In this document: one piece after another, positions 41,365-48,985 of the stretch | Layout: each line of letters begins with the position of its first letter | How positions within the stretch are numbered: the stretch's first letter is position 1 | Assembly (NCBI GenBank): GCA_021163155.1 | Contig: JAGGXI010000068.1 | Location: 1 to 48,985 of the forward strand | Reading direction: 5' to 3' | Source of the DNA: Candidatus Aerophobota bacterium | Lineage (GTDB): Bacteria > Aerophobota > Aerophobia > Aerophobales > JAGGXI01 | Length of the DNA stretch: 48,985 nucleotides | Made by a program: the position numbers and the translations under genes | Notes under the pieces: generated by a model | Told to the model about the DNA's origin: nothing | What the model saw: only the letters and a program-made list of their open reading frames with translations | Database searches by the model: none

Positions 41365-41389
41365 GCAGACTCTGAGCCTTACGGCTACC
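41365..41389. repeat. Partial family B end (CGGCTACC)
   Basis: GCAGACTCTGAGCCTTACGG then CTACC, a degraded relative of the GCCTGCGGCTACC repeats at 3290 and 33743. Confidence 0.45.
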
Positions 41390-41408
41390 AATTTCTCCGT
41401 ACACCTGG

Positions 41409-41436
41409 TTGACAATTTCAAAAAACTTTATAAAAT
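41409..41436 (+). promoter_or_regulatory. Promoter of the histidine kinase gene
   Basis: TTGACA (41409-41414), a 16-bp spacer and TAAAAT (41431-41436), giving a leader of about 135 nt to the ATG at 41578. Confidence 0.5.
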
Positions 41437-41577
41437 AAGGTTAATACTTAATTCAATGAAGAAAGTAAGTTCTTAACTTTAATAACCTTGCTAAATGCTT
41501 CCAATCTAACAAGGTAAGCTTGTTTAAATCGCCGGATCTATGTTAATATTTTCACTCTGTTTTTAAATTCTAAGTTA

Positions 41578-43979
41578 ATGAACCACGCTTATTTTAAGGT
41601 CCAAAAGATGGAAAATCAAAAGAAGACAAAAGATAGGCTTATAAAAGAATTAGCAGTTCTTCGTCAACAAATTGCCAAATTGGAAGTATTAGAAACTGAA
41701 CGCAAGTATACAGAGGAGCGAATAAGAAGAGAAAAAGAGCAGACAGAAAATTATCTAAATATAGCAGGAGTAATACTGGAAGTAGTGAATAATGAGGAAA
41801 ATATAACTCTAATTAACAAAAAGAGTTATGAAATCCTGGGTTATAAAGAGGGAGAACTTATAGGTAGGAATTGGTTTGATACTTTAGTTCCTCAAAGAAT
41901 AAGAGATAAAATAAGAGACGTCTTTTGTAAACTAATGACTGGAGATATTGAGTCAGCTGAATACTATATAAGAATCCATTATTAACAAAGGATGGAAAGG
42001 AAAGATTAATTACGTTTCACAACACAGTGGTTAGAGACTCATCCGGTCAAATAGTTGGAGTTTTGTTTTCAGGTGAGGATATCACCGAGCGCAAGAAGAG
42101 GGAGCAGAAATTGCAGGAGAGTGAGGAGAGGTACAAGGTAATTGCAGAGAATTCTTTTAGCGCTATCTATATTTTTCAAGATGAAAGATTTAAATTTGTA
42201 AACAGTGCATTTATACGTTTGAGCGGTTATACTAAAAAAGAATTGATGAGTATGGACTATCTCAATCTGATACATCCGGATTACAGGGATATGATAAAGA
42301 AAACAACAGAGCAGGCATTGACAGGAGATATTTCGAATCTTCCCCGGGAACCTGATTTTAAAGTTATACGAAAAAATGGAGAAATTAGATGGGTAAAGCT
42401 AATGCCTGCTGTTATTAAATATACCGGGAAGCCCGCCATTATTGGTAATGTAATAGATATTACTAAGTACAATAAGGTAAAAGAAACACTACAGAAAACT
42501 TACGATGAATTGCAAAAGACTAATGCTCAAAATGAGCAATTATTTGCTTCAATCTCATCCATTATAATCAGTGTAAACGAGAATGATAAGATTACCCAAT
42601 GGAACAAAATATCAGAGAAAACCTTTGGCATTGCGGCGAAAAATATAATTGGGCGGCCTTTTCATAAATGTGGTATTCACTGGGAATGGGCAATTATCGC
42701 TGAAGGTATCTTATCATGTCGTAAAAAAAAGAGAATAGTACGGTTAAATGATGTCCGATTTACACAAGCAAATGGGAACAAAGGTTATCTGGGAATAACA
42801 ATTAACCCAATTATTTATAAAACCCATAGACAACCAGGTGTCCTTCTTTTAGGTGCTGATATTACCGAACGCAGAAGGGCAGAAGAGAGGCTTAAACAGT
42901 ATCAATTTATGGTAGAATCCGCCTATGATGCTATCTTTTTTAAAAACTTGAAGAGTCAATATGTTATTGCCAACAAGAAAACCCTGGAGGCTTTTGCATT
43001 ACCTCTTGAAAAAGTTATTGGAAAGAATGACTATGAAATAATGTTAAACAAAGAGGAAGCTGATAAAAACATCAAAGATGACTGCATTGTTTTTGAGACA
43101 GGCAAGTCAAAAAAAATCATAAAGCAAATGACAGGGGTAGACGGGAAAAAACGGTGGTTTCAAACTATAAAGGTCCCCCAATTTGATGATGAGGGAAAAA
43201 TAATAGGGCTTGTTGGTATTGCAAGGGATATCACCGAGCACAAGATATTTGAAAATCTAATAAAAGAACAAAATGAACAATTAAAGAAACTTGACCAAAT
43301 GAAGTCAGAATTCCTCTCTACGGCTGCTCATGAGCTTCGCACTCCCTTAACCAGCATTCTTGGGTTCAGCGAAATTCTTCTTAAAAGAGAATTGGATAAA
43401 GAACGGCAAAACAAATTTTTAAAAATAATTAATGAAGAGGCAACAAGTTTAGCCAATCTCATTAATGACCTTCTCGATATCTCCAAAATAGAGTCTGGAC
43501 AAGGATTTAAGATTAAAAAAGCACCTTTCAAGCTAAGAGAGGTCATTATGAAAAATATTAATTTTTTCAAATCTCAGACAAATAAACACAATTTCCAGTT
43601 GAATATGCCCGGTGATTTAGTGGATATAGAGATAAATGCAGATAAAGATAAGATATATCAGGTTGTAGAGAATCTTCTCAGTAATGCTATTAAATTCTCT
43701 ACCCAGGGAGGAAAAATAATAATTTCTGTAGAACAGGCTAATGAAAAGGTAAAGGTGAGTGTTATTGATAACGGAATGGGTATTCCTGAAAAAGACTTTC
43801 CTTATATCTTTAAAAAGTTTTATCGGGTGGAGAATACTCTTACTCTGGGAATTAGAGGAACCGGTTTAGGTTTAGCCATTGCTAAACATATCATTGAATC
43901 CCATGGAGGAGAAATATGGGCAGAAAGTAAAATTGGTAAGGGAAGTACCTTTAGCTTTACCCTGCCTATCCATACATAA
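41578..43979 (+). pseudogene. Multi-PAS sensor histidine kinase, interrupted by a frameshift
   Basis: Two frames, 41578-41985 and 42027-43979, together encode one soluble kinase: an N-terminal coiled coil, PAS 1, three more PAS domains (about 30-150, 165-285 and 290-410 of the second frame), HisKA with the phospho-acceptor His435 (STAAHELRTPL) and HATPase (VVENLLSNAIKFS, VIDNGMGIPEKD, GTGLGLAIAKHI). PAS 1 is broken near 41970: after EYYI one base seems lost, and the correct continuation (NPLLTKDGKERLITFHN, then TVVRDSSG) lies in the other frame and joins the second ORF. It may be a true pseudogene, an assembly error, or phase-variable; the second frame alone keeps a full kinase core but no membrane segment. 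It precedes two response-regulator genes that could be partners. Confidence 0.8.
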
Positions 43980-43989
43980 AGAATACTAA

Positions 43990-44092
43990 TAGAGATTTCT
44001 AAAAAAGTCAGAAATCCCTGATTTCGCAGATAAAAATCGAGATTGCACAGATTAGAGACCTCTGGAGGTTCTTCAGAGGTCTCTAATAAGAA
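43990..44092. repeat. Family C repeat
   Basis: AGAGATTTCTAAAAAAGTCA, GAAATCCCTGATTTCGCAG, GAGATTGCACAGATTAG and CCTCTGGAGGTTCTTCAGAG. Nearly identical to 23923-24015 and located, as there, between a stop codon and the next start. Confidence 0.8.
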
Positions 44093-44110
44093 GGTTATGG
44101 GAGAAATGCC

Positions 44111-44473
44111 TTGAAAAAAATCCTTGTAGCCGATGACCTCCCCAAAATAGTAGAGCTAATACGAGTTACTCTGGAGGATAAAGACTACAAAATTATTAAT
44201 GCCTCTAACGGTAAAGAAACCTTGAGAAAAGCAAGAAAGGAACAACCGAATGTTATCCTATTGGATGTAGTGATGCCTAAGATGGATGGTTTCGAGGTCT
44301 GTAGGCAATTGAAGAAAGACCCTCTAACCAAAGAAATACCTATTATTATGCTTACAGCTAAAGGACAAGAGGTGGACAAACAGAGAGGTAAAGAGGTAGG
44401 TGCCAATGACTACATTATTAAACCCTTTAGCCCTTCAACTCTTTCAATTAAGGTTAAAGAAATATTAGCTTGA
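44111..44473 (+). CDS. Stand-alone response regulator receiver protein
   Basis: 120 residues, a single CheY-like receiver with no output domain. The phospho-acceptor is Asp52 (LLDVVMPKMDG), the acidic pair Asp8/Asp9, the switch Thr in MLTAKG and the lysine in IIKPFSP. The start is a TTG at 44111 behind GGGAG; no ATG is available nearby. It could relay phosphate from the upstream kinase to another protein, or act by protein-protein contact. Confidence 0.88.
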   Translation: MKKILVADDLPKIVELIRVTLEDKDYKIINASNGKETLRKARKEQPNVILLDVVMPKMDGFEVCRQLKKDPLTKEIPIIMLTAKGQEVDKQRGKEVGANDYIIKPFSPSTLSIKVKEILA

Positions 44474-44519
44474 GTAGTAATGGATAAAAAATTTAGCCTT
44501 ATGGAAATAAAGAGGAATT

Positions 44520-45899
44520 ATGAAAAAAATATTGATAGTTGACGATGAACCCCATATAATGGAATTACTTTCCACAGCTTTGGAAGACGAAGGATATAGA
44601 ATTATAGTGGCAAATAACGGTAAAGAAGCTGTCTCCCAGGTTAAGAAAGAGAAACCTCAAGTTATGCTGTTAGATATTAAAATGCCTGATATGGATGGGG
44701 TAGAAGTATTACGTCAGATGAAGAAAATTAACAAAGCTACCAGTGTTATTATGATGACTGCTCATGGGGCAATGGATACTGTTGTTGAGGCTATAAAATT
44801 GGGTGCTTATGATTATATTACTAAACCTATTGATTTAAATAAATTAAAAAGTCTTGTCAATGGAGCTTTTGAGGTAAAGGTATTAGATGAGAAAGCATCT
44901 ATCCAAAGAAAAACTGAGGAAGAGCATAAACTTGAAAATATTGTGGGTAAAAATCCAAAGATGCTTGAGGTCTACAAAAGGATTGGTAAGGTAGTGAATA
45001 ATAAAGCTACCGTCCTTATCCAAGGAGAAACCGGGACAGGCAAAGAACTGGTAGCCAGGGCTATCCATTTTAATAGTATTTTAAGAAAAGGACCATTTGT
45101 AGCGGTGGATTGTGCAAGCCTACCTGAGGATCTTTTAGAAAGCGAACTCTTTGGACATGAAAAGGGAGCCTTTACTGGAGCTATTGCCCAAAAGATGGGT
45201 AAATTTGAGTTAGCTTCTGGAGGTACCCTTTTTTTAGATGAGATTGGCAATTTAGATTTGACTACTCAGGCTAAACTTTTAAGAGTTCTGCAGGAAAAAA
45301 AAATAGAGAGAGTAGGAGGAACTAAACCTATCAAAATTGATGTAAGAATTATAGCAGCTACAAACCGAAACTTAGAAAAAGCGCTAAAGGAAGGGGCCTT
45401 TAGAGAAGACCTTTACTATCGCTTAAATGTGGTAACTATTAACCTTCCTCCTTTGAAGGAAAGAAAAGATGACATTCCCTTTTTAGTAGAATACTTTCTC
45501 AGCCGATATCGATTAGAATCGGTAGGGAGAACAAAATATGTCCCTCCAGAAACTATGGACTTTCTGATAAGGTATAACTGGCCAGGTAATGTGAGAGAAT
45601 TAGAGAATGTAATTGAAAGGGCAATAGTTATGGGAAAGGGCGATGCTATTTTACCTCAAGACCTACCTTTAGAAATCCAGAAAACCTTAGATTCATCCCA
45701 GCTTACCTCTCCTTCCAACACTAGACTCTCCTTAAAAGAAAGGATAGCTCAATTGGAAAAAGAAATCATCATCGATGCATTAAAAGAGAGCGAGTGGATC
45801 CAGACCAAAGCTGCAAAACTATTAGGCACATCTCGCCGTATTATAAAATATAAAATGGAAAAATATGAAATAAAAAAAGGCTCTATCCCGAAAAGTTAA
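44520..45899 (+). CDS. NtrC-family sigma-54-dependent response regulator
   Basis: 459 residues. Receiver (Asp52 in LLDIKMPDMDG), AAA+ domain with Walker A GETGTGKE (169-176), sigma-54 contact loop GAFTGA (216-221), Walker B GGTLFLDEIG and the R-finger region, then a Fis-type HTH (AAKLLGTSRRIIKYKMEKY). It activates sigma-54 promoters from upstream sites. Two -24/-12 promoters with paired palindromic upstream sites lie just downstream at 46066-46305 and 46851-47060, the obvious candidate targets. Its phosphorylation partner may be the kinase at 41578-43979. Confidence 0.93.
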   Translation: MKKILIVDDEPHIMELLSTALEDEGYRIIVANNGKEAVSQVKKEKPQVMLLDIKMPDMDGVEVLRQMKKINKATSVIMMTAHGAMDTVVEAIKLGAYDYITKPIDLNKLKSLVNGAFEVKVLDEKASIQRKTEEEHKLENIVGKNPKMLEVYKRIGKVVNNKATVLIQGETGTGKELVARAIHFNSILRKGPFVAVDCASLPEDLLESELFGHEKGAFTGAIAQKMGKFELASGGTLFLDEIGNLDLTTQAKLLRVLQEKKIERVGGTKPIKIDVRIIAATNRNLEKALKEGAFREDLYYRLNVVTINLPPLKERKDDIPFLVEYFLSRYRLESVGRTKYVPPETMDFLIRYNWPGNVRELENVIERAIVMGKGDAILPQDLPLEIQKTLDSSQLTSPSNTRLSLKERIAQLEKEIIIDALKESEWIQTKAAKLLGTSRRIIKYKMEKYEIKKGSIPKS

Positions 45900-46065
45900 G
45901 AATATCTTGTAACTTTCCTGCCACCCCAGCAATAACACTTTCCTGATAATATTAAGAAAAGATGAAAATAAGCATTCCAGTTAAACTTTACGTCTACCAA
46001 AATATACCTCAGATTAAAGTTAAAAATCAAGAACTAAAAACAAAGGGTAATATTGCACAGAGCGG

Positions 46066-46158
46066 GCACAAAAATGTCCATTTAGATGAACTCTTTTTAT
46101 ATTCACATAAAAAAAGCAATTATCCGGATGAAAGTACTAAAAATGTACAAATATGTGC
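46066..46158. promoter_or_regulatory. Paired upstream activator sites, module 1
   Basis: GCACA-AAAA-TGTCC (46066-46079) and GTACA-AATA-TGTGC (46145-46158), centres 79 bp apart, both of the form G(T/C)ACA-N4-TGTNC. They lie about 150-230 bp before a sigma-54 promoter, as expected for NtrC-type binding. A frame (45962-46207) across them is probably spurious. The 45900-46419 gap also has a partial family C hairpin at 46234-46262. Confidence 0.6.
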
Positions 46159-46288
46159 CCGAGGAACACTGCCAAGAAATATCTCTTTGTTGAGAAAAAA
46201 TCTATAGATTCTTATGGATAAATCATTTAAAAAGATTTCTGCCTTTTTCAGAAATCTCTAAATAGTCTATTTTGGGGGAATCCGCAAG

Positions 46289-46305
46289 TTGGTATAAAAA
46301 TTGCT
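46289..46305 (+). promoter_or_regulatory. Sigma-54 promoter for the receiver gene
   Basis: TTGGTATAAAAATTGCT: GG at 46291-46292 and GC at 46303-46304 with exactly 10 bp between, the invariant -24/-12 spacing. Transcription would start near 46316, about 100 nt before the ATG at 46420. Confidence 0.75.
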
Positions 46306-46419
46306 AATAAATTAGGTGGGTTTTAACGATGGATGAAAAATTTAGCCTTGCAGAAACAAGCTCTTATCGGTAGGATTGAAAAGCATTAAAACAATAAAAA
46401 TTAACCAAAGTGAAAGCGA

Positions 46420-46791
46420 ATGATGAAAACCATTTTAGTAGCTGATGATGATAAAAATGTTCAATTGCTTATCGAAACAGAACTTACGTTGGAGGGATAC
46501 AAGGTTATATTAGCAAATAATGGACTGGAGACATTGAAAAAGATAAAAGAGGAAACTCCAGACTTATTATTACTGGACCTAAAGATGCCTAATATGCATG
46601 GCCTGGACGTCATACGAGCAATACATAAAAATAATAAAAAACTACCTATTATAATTTGTACCGCCTATGAAAAAATGATGAATGACTATACGGTTGAGAA
46701 TAGTAATATTGCCGGTTATCTTATCAAACCTGTCGATCTTTGCCATCTTAAGGAAGTAATAAAAAAATCTTTGGCAAACAAAAGAACTTAA
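46420..46791 (+). CDS. Stand-alone response regulator receiver protein, sigma-54 controlled
   Basis: 123 residues, a single receiver domain: acidic Asp9-Asp11, phospho-acceptor Asp53 (LLDLKMPNMHG), Thr in ICTAYE and Lys in YLIKPVD. No output domain. The frame begins ATGATG; either ATG could be used. It is preceded by a sigma-54 promoter module that is a near copy of the one in front of the secreted-protein/CsgG pair, so the two are expected to be co-expressed. Confidence 0.88.
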   Translation: MMKTILVADDDKNVQLLIETELTLEGYKVILANNGLETLKKIKEETPDLLLLDLKMPNMHGLDVIRAIHKNNKKLPIIICTAYEKMMNDYTVENSNIAGYLIKPVDLCHLKEVIKKSLANKRT

Positions 46792-46850
46792 ACAGGTAAC
46801 ATTGAAAGTTTTTATTAAAAACAGGAAAAGAATAATTTTGTACAAGATAA

Positions 46851-46945
46851 GTACAAAAATGTTCATGGGATGAGATCTTTTTATGTTCATATAAAAGAAT
46901 AGTTAAACAGATAGATGCACTATCAATAAATGTACAAATATGTAC
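46851..46945. promoter_or_regulatory. Paired upstream activator sites, module 2
   Basis: GTACA-AAAA-TGTTC (46851-46864) and GTACA-AATA-TGTAC (46932-46945, perfect arms), centres 81 bp apart. The surrounding 180 bp resembles 46060-46230 base for base in blocks such as TTGTTGAGAAAAAATCTA. This is the 46792-47121 gap; I see no gene in it. Confidence 0.65.
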
Positions 46946-47043
46946 GTGAGAAGCACCACTGAGAGATAGCTCCTTGTTGAGAAAAAATCTACAAATTATT
47001 ATGAATAAAACATTTAGACAGTCCATTTTTTAAGCAACCGTAA

Positions 47044-47060
47044 TTGGTATAAAAATTGCT
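47044..47060 (+). promoter_or_regulatory. Sigma-54 promoter for the secreted protein/CsgG genes
   Basis: TTGGTATAAAAATTGCT, identical to the copy at 46289: GG at 47046-47047, GC at 47058-47059, N10 between. Predicted start near 47071, about 50 nt before the ATG at 47122. Confidence 0.78.
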
Positions 47061-47121
47061 TAAAAAATAATTGAAACAAATTGTAAATAAAATAAAAAAA
47101 TAATAAAAGGAGGTAAAAAAT

Positions 47122-47484
47122 ATGAAAACTAAATTAACTATCTCAGGGCTTGCTGTTGCCTTTGTAATGCTATTGTTCTCAGGCATCTCTTACGCCGACT
47201 CAACTATGACATGGGATTTTCAATCCGCTCAAAATAGACAAATAGACTTACAAGTAGCTGAAGTCTGTGAATTTGGTAGTCCTTTTCCAACCCAATATGA
47301 ATATTACTATATCTATAGCTATAATGATTCTAAACCTGTTATTGGTACCCAGCAGAATTCTGACCCTGACTATGATACGGGAAGTTCAAGCACCAGCGTG
47401 GTAATTTATTCAGATGGAAATGGCGATGGTGAGACAGGTGATTCCCAAGTACAAGTAAGTGTAGAAAATAGCAATAAAGAATAA
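47122..47484 (+). CDS. Small secreted protein of unknown family, Asp/Asn/Gln/Ser/Tyr-rich
   Basis: 120 residues, not recognised. A clean signal peptide (KTKLTISGLAVAFVMLLFSG, cleavage likely after ISYA) leads to a mature chain of about 95 residues. The mature chain is rich in Gln, Ser, Asp, Asn and Tyr (YEYYYIYSYNDSKPV), with a DGNGDGETGD stretch that could bind calcium. No obvious curlin-type repeats. A very strong AAAGGAGGT precedes the ATG and the gene has its own sigma-54 promoter, pointing to high, conditional expression. It lies 45 bp before a CsgG-type lipoprotein, so it may be the exported substrate or an accessory factor like CsgE/CsgF (inference). Confidence 0.7.
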   Translation: MKTKLTISGLAVAFVMLLFSGISYADSTMTWDFQSAQNRQIDLQVAEVCEFGSPFPTQYEYYYIYSYNDSKPVIGTQQNSDPDYDTGSSSTSVVIYSDGNGDGETGDSQVQVSVENSNKE

Positions 47485-47529
47485 TGACAATAAAAGATAT
47501 AAAAAATAATATAATAAAGGAGGTGCAAA

Positions 47530-48306
47530 ATGGGTCCATGGGCAATTTTAGTAGCAATTCTTGCCTGCACCACAGTTTTTAAACCGACAACCACTGTGGA
47601 TAAACCATCACAAAAAGTTATAGCTCCGCCGGTAATAAATTCTCCGGTAATAAACACTACTGAGATGACTGAAAAACTATTGAGCTTATCTATCCCCAAG
47701 GAAAGAATTCCTGTAGCTGTCTACGAATTAAGGGATAAAACCGGCCAATATAAAGATGATAAGCTGGCGAATCGTAAAAGCACCGCAGTCTCTCAAGGGG
47801 CGAGCGAGATGCTCATTACGGCCCTTGACCGCTCCCATCAGTTTATAGTCCTTGATAGGGTAAATTTTAAGAATATCTTGACCGAGCAGGATTTAAGAGG
47901 AAAAAAGCGTCTGGCTAATAACAATTCTTATCCGGAGTTAAACAAGCTAATCGGTGCCAAATATATTATTGAAGGAGCAATTACCGAATATAACTGTGAT
48001 GTGATTACGGGAGGAACTAACTTAAAGGTTGTGGGAATCGGAGGCAAAACCAAGTTTGCTAAAGCCACCGCTGCCATTGACTTGCGGGTCACCAATACCA
48101 CTACAGGAGAGGTAATTAAAACCTTAAGTATGAAAGATAAAATTATCGGGAAAATGGTGGGAGCAAATATCTTCAGCTTCTTTAAGACCGAGAATTTATA
48201 TGAATTCGAATCAGGAAAAGCTAACCAGGAGCCAATCAACTTGGTAGTGAGAAGATTGATTGAGAATATGGTTTATGAGCTAGTGAAAAGTGGAGTGTTT
48301 AAGTAA
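47530..48306 (+). CDS. CsgG-family outer-membrane lipoprotein
   Basis: 258 residues. A short signal ends in a lipobox (LVAILAC, Cys17). The CsgG core follows: IPVAVYELRDKTGQYKDD, STAVSQGASEMLITAL, FIVLDRVNFKNILTEQDL, AKYIIEGAITEYN and IDLRVTNTTTGEV. CsgG forms the nonameric outer-membrane channel that exports curli subunits; related lipoproteins occur outside curli systems. AAAGGAGGT precedes the ATG. It is co-transcribed with the small secreted protein gene and followed by a structured terminator. CsgA/CsgB homologues are not visible in the window. Confidence 0.82.
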   Translation: MGPWAILVAILACTTVFKPTTTVDKPSQKVIAPPVINSPVINTTEMTEKLLSLSIPKERIPVAVYELRDKTGQYKDDKLANRKSTAVSQGASEMLITALDRSHQFIVLDRVNFKNILTEQDLRGKKRLANNNSYPELNKLIGAKYIIEGAITEYNCDVITGGTNLKVVGIGGKTKFAKATAAIDLRVTNTTTGEVIKTLSMKDKIIGKMVGANIFSFFKTENLYEFESGKANQEPINLVVRRLIENMVYELVKSGVFK

Positions 48307-48312
48307 GTAATT

Positions 48313-48405
48313 AAAGGGCGAGCGGCTAATTTCCCAGACCTTCCCCAAGGCAAAAAATAAGAAATTTAGCCCTCAGAAAGTTTCTGACTGCTCACCCTTT
48401 TTATT
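48313..48405 (+). terminator. Branched terminator structure after the csgG-like gene
   Basis: The closing stem AAAGGGCGAGC (48313-48323) pairs with GCTCACCCTTT (48390-48400) and is followed by TTT. Inside it GGCTAATTTC pairs with GAAATTTAGCC, and TCAGA with TCTGA, so a three-way junction is predicted. It acts as terminator at minimum. Confidence 0.6.
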
Positions 48406-48474
48406 AAGAAACAAAAAGCTTTCTTAAACAATTATAGCTAACAAAAACAGAAAGTCAATTTAACCAGAGAGAGT

Positions 48475-48572
48475 CTTCTGATTACACAGATTCTTAAAAA
48501 TGATTGTACCGATTTAGCAAGGATGATCTAATCTGTGAAATCAGAGATTTCTGACTTTTCCAGAAATATCCA
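48475..48572. repeat. Family C repeat
   Basis: CTTCTGATTACACAGATTCT, TAAAAATGATTGTACCG and AATCAGAGATTTCTGACTTT then TCCAGAAAT, located directly before the ribosome-binding site of the gene at 48584. Confidence 0.75.
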
Positions 48573-48583
48573 GGGAGAACAGT

Positions 48584-48907
48584 ATGTACAAAAAAGATAA
48601 AGATTGGGAGTTTTTACCCATAGATGAGCTACCCCTAATTACTCAAAATAATAATAGATTAAAAGCCGTTATAATTAGTATAGATCAGATAAAGAGCCTC
48701 CTTACAAAAATCCAGAAGATGGAAAATGAGCTCGCCTATTATAGACAGAAAGCATTTGATAGAGATAACTTTTCTCGTAAGACAAAATCGGCAAATAGCT
48801 TTATTCCCTGGGAAGAAGAAAATTTTAATCAATTTGAAAAACTAAAATCAATTTATGTAAATGGTAGGAGGAGATTCATTCTCTGGGAGAAAAAAGGAAG
48901 GCGATAA
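48584..48907 (+). CDS. Hypothetical protein with a coiled-coil segment
   Basis: 107 residues, not recognised. The N-terminus is acidic and aromatic (KDKDWEFLPIDELPLI). Residues about 25-58 form a predicted coiled coil (SIDQIKSLLTKIQKMENELA). The C-terminus is basic (VNGRRRFILWEKKGRR). No signal peptide or membrane segment. AGGGAG precedes the ATG at a normal distance, and the frame ends before another ribosome-binding site, so it may be the first gene of an operon continuing past the window. Confidence 0.55.
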   Translation: MYKKDKDWEFLPIDELPLITQNNNRLKAVIISIDQIKSLLTKIQKMENELAYYRQKAFDRDNFSRKTKSANSFIPWEEENFNQFEKLKSIYVNGRRRFILWEKKGRR

Positions 48908-48966
48908 GATACATATTAAATTAAAGAAATATTATTTAGGAAGGAAAGATTACAATTTTTAATTTG

Positions 48967-48975
48967 AAAGGAGGG
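48967..48975 (+). promoter_or_regulatory. Ribosome-binding site of a gene starting beyond the window
   Basis: AAAGGAGGG followed by an A-rich stretch to the last base. The expected start codon would be within a few bases past the window end. Confidence 0.6.
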
Positions 48976-48985
48976 AAGAAAAAAA

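Noticed and set aside
45962-46207. An 81-codon frame after the NtrC-type gene
   Set aside because: No ribosome-binding site, no family resemblance, and its second half overlaps the upstream activator sites that recur at 46851-46945, so it is regulatory DNA that happens to be open.
1-48985. tRNA, rRNA or CRISPR arrays
   Set aside because: I scanned for T-loop-like motifs, cloverleaf arms and regularly spaced repeats and found none; the repeats present are dispersed palindromes, not spacer arrays. A tRNA or covariance scan would settle it.

Overview
The window looks like a chromosomal segment of a strictly anaerobic, AT-rich, diderm bacterium from a poorly cultivated lineage. It carries no rRNA, tRNA, ribosomal protein or other phylogenetic marker, so the phylum is inference only; gene content of this kind occurs in candidate phyla such as Atribacterota or Aerophobota. 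The diderm call rests on a LolA-like protein, a CsgG-type lipoprotein and a possible beta-barrel protein. No oxygen-dependent enzyme is seen.

Layout. (1) 1-2.8 kb is scrambled: a small membrane protein, fdhD translationally coupled to a truncated second copy of mobA, and a decayed IS21-type transposase joined in frame to the C-terminal half of folD. (2) 2.9-14.2 kb starts with a CsoR/CstR-like repressor gene. It is followed by a promoter with a 21-bp palindrome, then a tightly packed operon for an Mrp antiporter fused to a group-4-hydrogenase/Mbx/complex-I-like module. Its large subunit has lost three of the four NiFe cysteines. The last gene fuses a two-cluster ferredoxin domain to a GltD/NfnB-type flavoprotein, so the complex is predicted to be a cation-pumping ferredoxin/NAD(P) oxidoreductase rather than a hydrogenase. 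(3) 14.2-21.1 kb, minus strand, holds rex (with its own Rex box) and a formate dehydrogenase operon: fdhA, nuoE, nuoF, a formate channel and mobA. Regions 2 and 3 together would interconvert formate, NAD(P)H and ferredoxin and couple this to a Na+/H+ gradient.

(4) 21.3-25.5 kb contains envelope genes, a 5'-nucleotidase-like phosphatase and a DUF1893 protein. (5) 25.5-39.7 kb is an amino-acid uptake and catabolism region: a complete polar amino acid ABC transporter, a proline racemase-family enzyme, an MttB-family methyltransferase, a C69 peptidase, an aminotransferase, a threonine dehydratase, an OCD-family enzyme, a cyclic-2,3-diphosphoglycerate-synthetase-like GTPase and a divergent beta-hydroxyacid dehydrogenase. 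(6) 39.7-41.1 kb has a split permease pair and a NifX-like protein, apparently with non-ATG starts. (7) 41.5-48.9 kb is signalling and secretion: a frameshifted multi-PAS histidine kinase, two receiver-only proteins and an NtrC-type sigma-54 activator. Two near-duplicate sigma-54 promoter modules with paired upstream sites precede a receiver gene and a small-secreted-protein/CsgG lipoprotein pair.

The intergenic DNA is unusually rich in dispersed palindromic repeats (families A-E below). Some copies are nested in each other and some have entered the 3' ends of genes.
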